DNA of 54,065 bases from Chloroflexota bacterium. GTDB taxonomy: Bacteria; Chloroflexota; Anaerolineae; Anaerolineales; VGOW01. The stretch lies in assembly GCA_016213135.1 (NCBI GenBank), contig JACRBQ010000134.1, positions 1-54,065 of the forward strand. The letters are read 5' to 3'. Numbering within the stretch: position 1 is the stretch's first letter; every line of letters starts with the position of its first letter. Made by a program: the position numbers and the translations under genes. Positions 25,705 to 33,829 of this stretch are shown here, piece by piece. Below the pieces are notes generated by a model. It made no database searches, was not told where the DNA came from, and saw only the letters and a list, made by a program, of their open reading frames with translations.

Positions 25705-25952
25705 GCCTTAAGCAAAGCGCGCTATCCGTTCAGACGGCAATAGGCGGCTTCTGGGAAATAGCGCTTTACCCCGGCAGACTAACTCAACTGGCTGAACGCC
25801 CTGTCATCAACCTTGACGGACTGCTGGTAGCCTGTCAAGGTTTTCTCGTTTTTGTATTTCCAGCAATAGCTGGCTGCCCGTCCGGCTGACCTAATGGCTC
25901 GACGGGCAGGTCATTTGTAAACATCAACGATCCGTTTTTCTGGAGGCTAATT
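25705..25952 (+). ncRNA. structured 5' leader of sat, candidate riboswitch or attenuator
   Basis: Three structures can be read. AAAGCGC (25714-25720) pairs with GCGCTTT (25761-25767), and the stem encloses a small CCGT-TCAG-ACGG hairpin (25726-25737). A terminator follows (25809-25854). A 9-bp stem then pairs CTGCCCGTC (25874-25882) with GACGGGCAG (25901-25909). A good GGAGG (25942-25946) precedes the GTG. An intrinsic terminator between promoter and gene is the hallmark of transcription attenuation. The pattern matches none of the riboswitch consensus sequences I know (SAM-I, SAM-II, SAM-IV, cobalamin, c-di-GMP, Moco). The rest of the gene-free stretch, 25557-25668, shows nothing clear. Confidence 0.6.
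25809..25854 (+). terminator. intrinsic terminator within the sat leader
   Basis: AACCTTGAC (25809-25817) pairs with GTCAAGGTT (25834-25842), and TTTTCTCGTTTTT follows. It lies 105 bases after the likely start of transcription and about 100 bases before the gene, so it would be conditional. Confidence 0.75.
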
Positions 25953-27137
25953 GTGAAATCTGTGACTGGAATTTTGCCGCATGGCGGCACGCTGGTGAAT
26001 CGCGTGCTGCGCGGCGAGGTGGGGAAAGCCGTGGCCGAACGCGCCCAATCACTGCCCCGTATTGCCCTGGACTCTACCCGCATGTCGGATTTGGAGTTGA
26101 TTGCCACGGGAGCGCTCAGCCCGTTGACCGGCTTTATGGGGCAGGTGGATTACGAAAAAGTCGTCCGCGAGATGCGGCTAGCCTCGAACCTGGTTTGGAC
26201 GATCCCGGTGGTGCTGCCCGTATCGCGCGAGTTGGCGACCACGCTGGCCGAAGGGCAGGAAGTGGCGTTGTGTGAGGGCGACCGGGTGCTGGCGGTGATG
26301 GAAGTGCGCGAGAAGTTCGAGTACGACAAGCAGTTAGAAGCGCAAGAGGTCTATCGCACGACCGAAGAACAACATCCGGGCGTGGCCCGGCTGTATGGGC
26401 AGGGCGAGGTGCTGCTCGGCGGCGACATCTGGCTGGTGGACTGGCCCTCGGCAGCCACGACGGAGTTCCCCGATTTCCGCTTTGCGCCCGCCGACACACG
26501 GCGCGCATTTGCCGGCCGCGGCTGGAAGAGGATTGTGGGCTTTCAGACTCGCAACCCCATTCACCGCGCGCACGAGTATATTCAAAAAGTGGCGATGGAG
26601 CTGGTGGACGGGCTGATGCTGCACCCGCTGGTGGGCGAAACCAAAGGCGACGACATTCCGGCCGATGTGCGCATGATGTCGTACCAGACTTTGCTGAGCA
26701 GCTATTATCCCGCGGATCGAGTGATGCTGGGTGTGTTCCCGGCGGCCATGCGCTATGCCGGGCCGCGCGAGGCGGTGTTTCATGCCATTGCCCGCAAGAA
26801 TTATGGCGTCACCCATTTCATCGTGGGACGCGATCACGCCGGGGTGGGCAACTACTATGGCACTTACGACGCCCAACGCATTTTCGACAACTTCCGCCCG
26901 GAGGAGATCGGCCTGACGCTGTTGTTCTTTGATCACACTTTCTACTGCCGCAAGTGCGGCGGCATCGTTTCCATTAAGACGTGCCCGCACGACCGCTCGG
27001 AGCACGTGGTGCTTTCGGGCACGCAAGTGCGGCAAATGCTGGAGCGCGGCGAGGCCCTGCCCACCGAGTTCACCCGCCCGGAAGTTTCTAAGGTGCTGGT
27101 GGATGGCATGCAAGCCAAGCTGAAGGCCAAAGCATAG
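25953..27137 (+). CDS. sat: sulfate adenylyltransferase (ATP sulfurylase)
   Basis: The 394-residue enzyme is of the homomeric Sat type. It has a PUA-like N-terminal domain (about 1-165) and a catalytic domain with QTRNPIHRAH (198-207) and GRDHAGVG (292-299). Cysteines 332, 335 and 344 fit the zinc site seen in many bacterial homologues. It makes APS from ATP and sulfate. GTG is the start, six bases after GGAGG. cysC follows two genes later, so the cassette makes PAPS. No APS or PAPS reductase is present, which points toward sulfation rather than reduction. Confidence 0.95.
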   Translation: MKSVTGILPHGGTLVNRVLRGEVGKAVAERAQSLPRIALDSTRMSDLELIATGALSPLTGFMGQVDYEKVVREMRLASNLVWTIPVVLPVSRELATTLAEGQEVALCEGDRVLAVMEVREKFEYDKQLEAQEVYRTTEEQHPGVARLYGQGEVLLGGDIWLVDWPSAATTEFPDFRFAPADTRRAFAGRGWKRIVGFQTRNPIHRAHEYIQKVAMELVDGLMLHPLVGETKGDDIPADVRMMSYQTLLSSYYPADRVMLGVFPAAMRYAGPREAVFHAIARKNYGVTHFIVGRDHAGVGNYYGTYDAQRIFDNFRPEEIGLTLLFFDHTFYCRKCGGIVSIKTCPHDRSEHVVLSGTQVRQMLERGEALPTEFTRPEVSKVLVDGMQAKLKAKA

Positions 27138-27191
27138 TTGGCCGGTTGTCTGCCGTAAGATCGGTTTACAATCAGCCCAAGAGGAATTTCA

Positions 27192-28619
27192 GTGTTCAAC
27201 CTTCTCCGCAAACCAAGAGATCGCAAAGTTTTCGTCATCGGTCTGGATTGCGCTCCGCCGGAGTTTATCTTTGATCAGTGGCGCAACGAATTGCCCAACC
27301 TCAACCGGCTGATGTCGCAGGGGGTGTGGGGCGAGCTGCGCTCCGCCATTCCGTGCATCACCGTGCCGGCCTGGGCCTCCATGACTTCGAGCAAAGACCC
27401 GGGCACGCTGGGCTTTTACGGCTTCCGCAACCGGGCGGATTATTCGTACGAGAAGATGACCATCGCCACCGGCGCTTCGGTGAAAGAGCCGCGTGTGTGG
27501 GACATTTTGGGCGAGCACGGCAAGCAGGTCGCGGTGGTGGGCGTGCCGCAAACATACCCGCCGCGCCCGGTAAACGGCAATCTGGTGAGCTGCTTCCTCA
27601 CGCCCACCATCCAAAAGCAATACACCCACCCGGCCTCGCTGGGCGATGAAATCCGGGGCTGGCTGAACGGCGCAGATTACATGGTGGACGTGCCGCAGTT
27701 CCGCACCGACGATAAAGACTTTCTGCTCAAGCAAATCTACGACATGACCGAGCGCCGCTTCACCGTGGTGAAGCATATGCTCAAAGAGAAGCCCTGGGAC
27801 TTCTTCATGTTCGTGGAGATGGGCACGGACCGCATTCACCACGCCTTCTGGAAATATCACGATCCGCTGCACCCCAAGCACGAGCCGGGCAACAAGTATC
27901 TGCAAAGCATCCGCGAGTATTACCATTACGTGGATCGCGGGATTGGCGAGATGCTGGCCCTGCTGCCCGAAGACACGGTGGTGATTGTGGTGTCGGATCA
28001 CGGGGCCAAGCGGATGGATGGCGGCCTGTGCATCAACGAGTGGCTGCGCCGCGAAGCTCTGCTGGCGCTCAAGGAAGATCCCCCGGTGGGCACGCTGACG
28101 ACGTTTGAAAAGGCCCAGGTGGATTGGCCGAAGACCAAAGTGTGGAGTTCGGGCGGCTACTATGCCCGCATATTCATGAACGTGCAGGGGCGCGAGCCGC
28201 AGGGGGTCATCCCGCAAGCCGATTACGAGCGCGAGCGCGACTCGTTGATCGAGCGGCTGGCAGCCATCCCCGGCCCCGACGGCAAGCCCATGGGCAACAT
28301 CTCTTACAAGCCCAGGGACGTTTACAAGCGCGTCAACAACTTTGCGCCGGACCTAATCACATACTTTGGCGACCTGCATTGGCGGGCGGTGGGCAGCTTT
28401 GGCCACCCCGATATTTACACCTTTGAAAACGACACCGGGCCGGACGATGCCAACCACGCCGAGAAGGGCATCTTCATCATGCACGACCCGCGGCAGAAGA
28501 ACAACGGGCGGCAATTGCCCGAACATCAACTTATGGACTTTGCGCCGACTGTGCTGCAATTGTTCAACATCCCGGCCCCGGCGGATATGCAGGGCCGGAG
28601 CATTCTGGAGTCAAAATGA
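27192..28619 (+). CDS. AlkP-superfamily phosphohydrolase (COG3379-like), paralogue 1
   Basis: The 475-residue protein has the type I phosphodiesterase fold. It shows the first metal Asp19 (VIGLD), the probable nucleophile Thr57 (CITVPAW), a [12 protein letters not shown] segment near 215 and a SDHGA metal site near 272. A late metal His lies in [13 protein letters not shown]. This family hydrolyses or transfers phospho- (or sulfo-) esters, and the true substrate is unknown. It starts with GTG after AGAGGA and overlaps cysC by ATGA. Being wedged between sat and cysC suggests work on a sulfated or nucleotide-linked compound. No signal peptide is seen, so it is probably cytoplasmic. Confidence 0.85.
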   Translation: MFNLLRKPRDRKVFVIGLDCAPPEFIFDQWRNELPNLNRLMSQGVWGELRSAIPCITVPAWASMTSSKDPGTLGFYGFRNRADYSYEKMTIATGASVKEPRVWDILGEHGKQVAVVGVPQTYPPRPVNGNLVSCFLTPTIQKQYTHPASLGDEIRGWLNGADYMVDVPQFRTDDKDFLLKQIYDMTERRFTVVKHMLKEKPWDFFMFVEMGTDRIHHAFWKYHDPLHPKHEPGNKYLQSIREYYHYVDRGIGEMLALLPEDTVVIVVSDHGAKRMDGGLCINEWLRREALLALKEDPPVGTLTTFEKAQVDWPKTKVWSSGGYYARIFMNVQGREPQGVIPQADYERERDSLIERLAAIPGPDGKPMGNISYKPRDVYKRVNNFAPDLITYFGDLHWRAVGSFGHPDIYTFENDTGPDDANHAEKGIFIMHDPRQKNNGRQLPEHQLMDFAPTVLQLFNIPAPADMQGRSILESK

Positions 28620-29194
28620 GTCAGACAGGGTTTACGATTTGGTTTACCGGGCTTTCGGGCGCGGGCAAGAGCACCATTTCATCCGTGTTGGAGCGGAAGT
28701 TCCATGAGCGCGGCCTGAAATTTGAAATACTGGACGGGGACGTGGTTCGCACCCACCTTTCCAAAGGCCTCGGGTTCAGCAAAGAGGATCGCGACACCAA
28801 CATCCGCCGCATCGGCTGGGTGTGCGAGGTGCTCACGCGCAACGACGTAATTGCCATTGCCGCCGCCATATCGCCCTACCGCGACATCCGCGACGAAGCG
28901 CGGGCGCGAATTGGCCGCTTTGTGGAAGTGTACGTGCAGTGCCCCATCGACGTGTTGGCCGAGCGCGACGTGAAAGGCCTTTACAAGAAAGCGCTCGCCG
29001 GGGAACTCAAAAACTTCACCGGCGTGTCGGATCCTTATGAAGCGCCGCTGAACCCCGAAGTGGTGTGCTACACCGACCGTGAAACACCGGAGGCCAGCGC
29101 CACCCGCATCTTGAATTTTCTGGAAGCGGGCGGGTGGCTGCATCCCCTCAACGGGCGCGGCGTTTCGGAACCGCAGGCCGTCGCGCAGAGCTAA
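28616..29194 (+). CDS. cysC: adenylylsulfate (APS) kinase
   Basis: The 192-residue kinase has a P-loop (GLSGAGKS, 12-19), the DGDVVR segment (about 40-45), the APS-binding [15 protein letters not shown] region (about 53-67) and the [11 protein letters not shown] lid region. It phosphorylates APS to PAPS, the universal sulfate donor. The ATG overlaps the stop of the AlkP gene. The C-terminus runs about 15 residues past the usual end. No sulfotransferase is recognised in the window. Confidence 0.95.
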   Translation: MSQTGFTIWFTGLSGAGKSTISSVLERKFHERGLKFEILDGDVVRTHLSKGLGFSKEDRDTNIRRIGWVCEVLTRNDVIAIAAAISPYRDIRDEARARIGRFVEVYVQCPIDVLAERDVKGLYKKALAGELKNFTGVSDPYEAPLNPEVVCYTDRETPEASATRILNFLEAGGWLHPLNGRGVSEPQAVAQS

Positions 29195-29478
29195 GCCATG
29201 ATTTGGCCATTGTCCAGGCAGGGGCGTCTCCACGGCGTCCCTGCCTGCCAGTGGCCGGTCCCGCAAAGGAATTTGCCTCTCGTTTTGCCCTGCAACTCGG
29301 GATACTCCGCACGCAACACCCATGGGTCTGTCGGCGTGTTAGGCGCCAGTCCGACGAGCGAGTGTGGGTGTTGCCCCCAAGAAGTCACGGTACAATGCTT
29401 GTCGGCCAGGTCGTTGCCCGCCAGAATTGGGGTTGCCGCCGGATCAATTGAATTGGGTGTGTACGAAAACATGTTCAT
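29191..29478 (-). CDS. possible 95-residue ORF filling the cysC-sigma gap
   Basis: A minus-strand frame exactly fills the 284-bp space between cysC and the sigma factor. It starts at 29478 ([20 protein letters not shown]) with AGAGG upstream and stops inside the cysC stop region. Roughly two-thirds of third positions are G/C and the residue mix looks protein-like. No family was recognised. A plus-strand frame of similar length (29198-29491) covers the same bases with a less protein-like composition. Either may be chance, and the region could instead hold a leader or small RNA. Confidence 0.3.
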   Translation of the reverse strand: MNMFSYTPNSIDPAATPILAGNDLADKHCTVTSWGQHPHSLVGLAPNTPTDPWVLRAEYPELQGKTRGKFLCGTGHWQAGTPWRRPCLDNGQIMA

Positions 29479-30057
29479 ATGCCTCTATTAAGCGGCAAGG
29501 GACTGTCCTTAGCAACTGACGCCGAGTTAGTCCGGCAATGCCTCGACGGCCAGGCCACGGCGTGGGAGGAATTGCTCTCGCGGTACGAGCGGCTGATTTA
29601 CCACACGGCTTTGCGGGCCGGGGCCGCGGGGGGCGAGGCTGCCGATGTTTTTCAGGCGGTCTGCCTGATCTGGCTGGAGGGATTGGGGCGGTTGCGCGAC
29701 CCCGAGCGGTTGGGTGCCTGGCTGGTTACTGTGACCCGCCGCGAAACCTGGGCGTGCTGGAAGCGCCGGCGCGAGACGGAAGCCGATGACGACGAGTTGT
29801 TAAAGATCGAAGCGCCGCCCGAGGAACTGCCCGAAGCACTGGCGGCGCAAGCGGCTGACGGCCGGGCGGTGAAACAGGCGTTGGGGCAATTGGCAGAACC
29901 CTGCCGGCGGTTGCTTTGGATGTTGTACTTTGATCCGGAGCGCCCATCTTATGAAGACATTGCGCGGCGGCTGAATCTGGCCGCGAACAGCATTGGGCCT
30001 ACGCGCGCCCGGTGTTTGGAAAAGCTCAAGACGATCCTCCGGCAGATGGGCTGGTAG
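29479..30057 (+). CDS. ECF-type RNA polymerase sigma factor
   Basis: The 192-residue protein has sigma region 2 (about 15-90, with the DVFQAVCLIWLEGLGRLRDP segment) and region 4 (about 125-188, with SYEDIARRLNLAANSIGPTRARCLEKL as helix-turn-helix). This is the small ECF layout. The next gene encodes a zinc-finger, single-pass protein that should be its anti-sigma factor. No ribosome binding site is clear, so the mRNA may be leaderless or the start may lie slightly downstream. It may control genes of the adjacent glycan locus. Confidence 0.88.
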   Translation: MPLLSGKGLSLATDAELVRQCLDGQATAWEELLSRYERLIYHTALRAGAAGGEAADVFQAVCLIWLEGLGRLRDPERLGAWLVTVTRRETWACWKRRRETEADDDELLKIEAPPEELPEALAAQAADGRAVKQALGQLAEPCRRLLWMLYFDPERPSYEDIARRLNLAANSIGPTRARCLEKLKTILRQMGW

Positions 30058-30094
30058 GCGCGTGGCGACTTTGCATCGGTAAATTGGCATTTCG

Positions 30095-31381
30095 GTGACA
30101 GATATTCAGCATTTCTCCTTTGAGCAACTTGCAGATTATGCAGGCGGGCGCATTGCAGTCGAAGCTCGCAGCGCTGTCGAATCTCACCTTGCTTCCGGCT
30201 GCCCGGTGTGCGCCGCAGAAGTAGCCTTGTTGCGCCGCATGACGCGCGCCATGCAAGCAGAATCTTGGACCGCGCCTCCGGCGCGCGCGCACATTCGGGC
30301 CGTGCAGTCGTTTCGCCCGTTCGCCGCCCGCCGCCGGCGTGGGCGCGCCACCTCGGTGGTATGGCGCCCGGCGGCGGTGGCGCTCATCGCGGTGGCTTTG
30401 GTCATGGTCATCATGGCTCTGCGCGCGCCGCAAACGGTTCACGCCGCTTCGCTGGCCGAGATGGTCGGTTTGGTGGAAGTTCGCGACCGGCCCGATGCGC
30501 CGTGGCACTTGGCCCGGCTGGGGCAGGCGCTTGTGCCGGGATCTGAGGTGCGCACGGGGGAGGGTGGCTCAGCCAGCATCATGTACCCCGGCGGGTCGTG
30601 GACTCATCTGGCCGGTCAAACGGCTGTGCGGCTGGCGGTGTTGAGCCAAACTAACGGCAGCTGGGATATTGTGGTGGCTCAAACCAAGGGCCGCACCGAA
30701 ACCCGCGTGGAACTCAGCGCGGCGAATTATCGCTTGCTGACCGCGGTCGGCGAAGTGGATGCCAGCGATACGTTCTTTGGCGTGGAAGTGATGGACAACG
30801 GTGCGGTGGAAATTAAAGTGAACGAAGGGCGGGTCACCGTGTCATCGATGCGACAAATGATCAGCGTCGGCGCGGGGCAATCGGCTCAGTTGGCTCCGCC
30901 GGGGCCAAACAACCTGGTGATCATGAACCAGAATTCGCCGACGGCCGTTCCGACGATCGAGCCGCCCACTCAGGCCCCGCCTCCGCCTGCGCCTCCTCCG
31001 ACGGCGACTGCTCTACCGCCGGAAGATACCCCGGTGCCCGTCGAGGATACCAGCACTGAGGTGCCCCAGGCGACAGAGGTCACGCCGGAAGATACTATCG
31101 AGCCGGCCGCCACTGAAACGGGTTTATTAGATGAAACTTCGACCGAGGAGGCTACACTAGACCCGAATGCCACTGAAACGCCCGAGGCAATGGTCGACAC
31201 GGATACCCCCACGGCCACTGCCACCGAGACGGGCACCGACGAGCCGACCGGCACGGCAAGCCCCACGCCCAGCCTCACGCCCAGCCCTACGATCACGTCC
31301 ACGCCAATGTTCTCTACGCCCAGCCCGACGGCTACCGGGGGATTCTCATGGTTACGGTGGTGGTGGCGTATCGGGCGGTGA
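30095..31381 (+). CDS. membrane anti-sigma factor with FecR-like domain
   Basis: The 428-residue protein begins with an anti-sigma zinc-finger-like motif (HLASGCPVC, about 29-37). A basic stretch, one transmembrane helix (about 91-110) and an extracytoplasmic FecR-like domain follow (about 125-265, GSEVRTGEGGSASIMYPGG). A Pro/Thr/Glu linker of about 140 residues ends in a Trp-rich basic tail (FSWLRWWWRIGR). The sigma gene is 37 bp upstream. The probable role is to hold that sigma factor at the membrane until a surface signal is sensed. The start is GTG at 30095. Confidence 0.82.
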   Translation: MTDIQHFSFEQLADYAGGRIAVEARSAVESHLASGCPVCAAEVALLRRMTRAMQAESWTAPPARAHIRAVQSFRPFAARRRRGRATSVVWRPAAVALIAVALVMVIMALRAPQTVHAASLAEMVGLVEVRDRPDAPWHLARLGQALVPGSEVRTGEGGSASIMYPGGSWTHLAGQTAVRLAVLSQTNGSWDIVVAQTKGRTETRVELSAANYRLLTAVGEVDASDTFFGVEVMDNGAVEIKVNEGRVTVSSMRQMISVGAGQSAQLAPPGPNNLVIMNQNSPTAVPTIEPPTQAPPPPAPPPTATALPPEDTPVPVEDTSTEVPQATEVTPEDTIEPAATETGLLDETSTEEATLDPNATETPEAMVDTDTPTATATETGTDEPTGTASPTPSLTPSPTITSTPMFSTPSPTATGGFSWLRWWWRIGR

Positions 31382-31448
31382 AATGCTTCGGTTTACAGGT
31401 TAACGGCTCGCCCCGAACAGGGCGGGCGGTACTTCAGGAACAACACGA

Positions 31449-32411
31449 GTGAAGGTTACTATCGTCGTACCCACCATCCGCGAAAAGAATATCCAGGAGT
31501 TTTTGGATGCATGGCAGGATGAATTTGCCATGGCCGAGATTATAATTGTAGAGGACAATCCATCGCGGACTTTCGACTTGAAGGGCCACTCGAACATCGC
31601 CCATTACTCGTGGGAGGATATCGACCGCGAATTGGGCGAGAGCAGTTGGATCATTCCCCGGCGCACCGATTGTGTGCGCTCGTATGGGTATTACAAAGCC
31701 TACCAGACGCGGCCCGATATGCTGGTAACGCTGGATGACGATTGTTACCCCATGGAGCCGGGAGGCAAAGGGTTCCTGAGCCGGCACTGGGAGTGTTTGC
31801 AGGGCAACGGGAGCGCCGAGGCGTGGCGCGAGACCGGCGAAGGCGTGGTAACCCGCGGCGTGCCCTACTACAACCGCGCGCGGCAGCGGCCGGTGGTGCT
31901 GAACCATGGCCTGTGGAATCGCATCCCCGATTACGATGCGCCCACCCAGCTTTTGCAGTCGCGCCAACCGGGTGAGTTCCGCTTTACCAACCAGACTATC
32001 CCGGTGGGGATGTATTTTCCCATGTGCGGCATGAACGTGGCCTTGCGGCCCGAAGCTATCCCGGCGTTTTACTTCATGCTCATGGGCCGCGATTACGCTT
32101 ACGACCGCTTTGGCGACATCTGGGCAGGGGTGCTGGTCAAGAAAATTTGCGACCATTTGGGCAAAGCGGTGCGCAGCGGCGACCCGGCAGTGGCTCATCA
32201 ACGCGCCTCCAATGTGTGGGCCAACCTGCGTAAAGAGGCCCCCGGACTGGAAGTTAACGAAACCTTTTGGCAGGCGGTAGATGGCGTTGTATTGACCGGA
32301 TCCACCTTTGGCGCCTGTTATAAGGAAGTGACGGACAAAATGGAGTTGGAAGGCGAATACTGGATCAAGCTGCGCCGGGCGATGCGCGTATGGGCCGAGC
32401 TGTTTGACTGA
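31449..32411 (+). CDS. reversibly glycosylated polypeptide (RGP)-like UDP-arabinopyranose mutase
   Basis: The 320-residue protein matches the RGP family known mainly from plants. It has a TLDDDCYP motif (about 95-102), an SYGYYKAYQ stretch near 78 and DRFGDIWAGVLVKKICDHLG (about 219-238), followed by HQRASN. Plant RGPs interconvert UDP-arabinopyranose and UDP-arabinofuranose and become glycosylated on an Arg. The bacterial protein may supply a furanose sugar or act as a glycosyltransferase-fold enzyme with another nucleotide sugar. GTG is the start, after AGGA. Two GT2 genes and hydrolases follow. Confidence 0.8.
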   Translation: MKVTIVVPTIREKNIQEFLDAWQDEFAMAEIIIVEDNPSRTFDLKGHSNIAHYSWEDIDRELGESSWIIPRRTDCVRSYGYYKAYQTRPDMLVTLDDDCYPMEPGGKGFLSRHWECLQGNGSAEAWRETGEGVVTRGVPYYNRARQRPVVLNHGLWNRIPDYDAPTQLLQSRQPGEFRFTNQTIPVGMYFPMCGMNVALRPEAIPAFYFMLMGRDYAYDRFGDIWAGVLVKKICDHLGKAVRSGDPAVAHQRASNVWANLRKEAPGLEVNETFWQAVDGVVLTGSTFGACYKEVTDKMELEGEYWIKLRRAMRVWAELFD

Positions 32412-32483
32412 GACGATATTTTCCTGCTGTTTCTCTTCCGTCGGAGGAGGGCAGGGGGGCAAGTGAGGCAGGAGGACAACTAC

Positions 32484-33734
32484 ATGAACGCAAATGCCGC
32501 TCTACAAATGACGAAATCCATGCTGGCCGAAAAGCGGGTCGAACAAACGGTGAGCGTGATTGGCTCGACGGCGCCCAGCGCGCCCGGCACGGACGTCGAA
32601 ATCTCGATCGTCATGCCTTGCCTCAATGAGATCGAAACGATCGTCGCTTGCGTCCGAAAAGCCAAAGCGGTCATTGCGACGCACGGCTATCGCGGCGAAG
32701 TGGTCGTTTCGGATAACGGCTCGACGGACGGATCGGTGGAGGCGGCGCTGGCCGCCGGGGCGCGGGTGGTGCACCAGCCGTTGCGCGGATACGGCAATGC
32801 CTACATCAAGGGGTTCGATTCCGCCGAAGGCCGCTTCATCCTCATGGCCGATTCGGACAACACCTACGACTTTAACGATCTGCCACAGTTTCTGGCGCTG
32901 CTGCGCGACGGGTACGACGTGGTGATGGGCAACCGCTTCACCGGCAACATTCTGCCGGGGGCTATGCCGTGGTCGCACCGCTACATCGGCAACCCGGCGC
33001 TCTCAGGCCTGCTCAACTTGTTCTTCAAATCCGGCGTGGGCGACGCCCACTGCGGCATGCGCGCATTCAGCCGCGAGGCCTACAAGCGCATGCACCTGCA
33101 AACCGGCGGCATGGAGTTCGCGTCGGAGATGGTGATCAACTCAGCCAAGGCGGGGTTGAAGATGACCGAAGTGCCGATCACCTATTACCCGCGCCTCGGC
33201 GAGTCCAAGCTCAACTCGTTCCGCGACGGCTGGCGGCACCTGCGGTTCATGCTGCTCTACAGCCCCACGCACCTTTACCTGTGGCCGGGCACGGCCATGA
33301 TGCTGGTCGGGCTGGCTGCACTGCTGGGGCTGGCTGCCGGGCCGGTGAAGGCGTTCGGCCTCACGTTTGGCATTCACTGGATGTTTGTGGGCAGCCTGCT
33401 GGCGCTGCTCGGGTTCCAGTTGATCAACCTTGGCTTTTTTGCGCGCATGTATTCGCTCAGCAGTCACATTGACGTGACGCGCGATGGGGCGGTTACCTTT
33501 TTCACCAGGCACTTCCGCATGGAAAGCGGCCTCTTCATCGGACTGGTGCTCTTCAGCATCGGCATCGTCACGTTCCTGTTTGTGCTGGGCACGTGGGCCC
33601 AGCACAAACTGGATGTTACCCACTCTATCCGGCTCTCCATTCTCGCGCTCACGCTGTCGGTGCTGGGCGCGCAAACCGTCTTCTCATCGTTCTTCATCAG
33701 CATGATGGTGATCAAGCGAAGCGGTTGGCAGTAA
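32484..33734 (+). CDS. GT2 glycosyltransferase, polyprenyl-phosphate sugar synthase-like
   Basis: The 416-residue protein has an N-terminal GT-A domain (about 35-265) with SIVMPCLNE, a DNGSTDGS stretch and the DSDNTYDF metal motif, much like dolichyl-phosphate mannose synthase. Four transmembrane helices follow (about 270-410). Such enzymes make undecaprenyl-phosphate sugars used by GT-C transferases outside the cell. The ATG at 32484 is chosen because AGGAGG sits eight bases before it. A GTG at 32463 lies before that site. It may feed the giant GT-C-like protein downstream. Confidence 0.87.
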   Translation: MNANAALQMTKSMLAEKRVEQTVSVIGSTAPSAPGTDVEISIVMPCLNEIETIVACVRKAKAVIATHGYRGEVVVSDNGSTDGSVEAALAAGARVVHQPLRGYGNAYIKGFDSAEGRFILMADSDNTYDFNDLPQFLALLRDGYDVVMGNRFTGNILPGAMPWSHRYIGNPALSGLLNLFFKSGVGDAHCGMRAFSREAYKRMHLQTGGMEFASEMVINSAKAGLKMTEVPITYYPRLGESKLNSFRDGWRHLRFMLLYSPTHLYLWPGTAMMLVGLAALLGLAAGPVKAFGLTFGIHWMFVGSLLALLGFQLINLGFFARMYSLSSHIDVTRDGAVTFFTRHFRMESGLFIGLVLFSIGIVTFLFVLGTWAQHKLDVTHSIRLSILALTLSVLGAQTVFSSFFISMMVIKRSGWQ

Positions 33735-33762
33735 CCCTGTAGTGAAATGGCGTAGGGGCGGC

Positions 33763-33819
33763 GACGAATGACAAAAGCGAAAACGGTCATTCGTCGTTCG
33801 CCGTTTGTCATTTGTTATT
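33763..33819. repeat. heptad repeat hairpin before AlkP paralogue 2
   Basis: GACGAATGAC (33763-33772) pairs exactly with GTCATTCGTC (33786-33795). The right arm continues as GTCATTC, GTCGTTC, GCCGTTT, GTCATTT and GTTATTT heptads, and the left arm holds their complements. It fills the space between the GT2 stop and the next start and may be a terminator or a processing site. Confidence 0.6.
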
Positions 33820-33829
33820 TGGAACGTCC

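Noticed and set aside
25780..25815. Resemblance of part of the sat leader to the D-arm and anticodon arm of tRNA-Asp (CTCAACTGG followed by CCTGTCA).
   Set aside because: No acceptor stem, T arm (GTTCGA) or matching 3' half follows; the downstream bases form the terminator stem instead. Best treated as chance or mimicry, not a tRNA gene.
31167..31403. Alternative frames over Thr/Pro-rich coding regions (for example in the FecR tail, and antisense Val-rich frames near 7804-8091, 23352-23621 and 30970-31302).
   Set aside because: Low-complexity PT-rich genes give long open shadow frames on both strands; the residue composition of these shadows is not protein-like.
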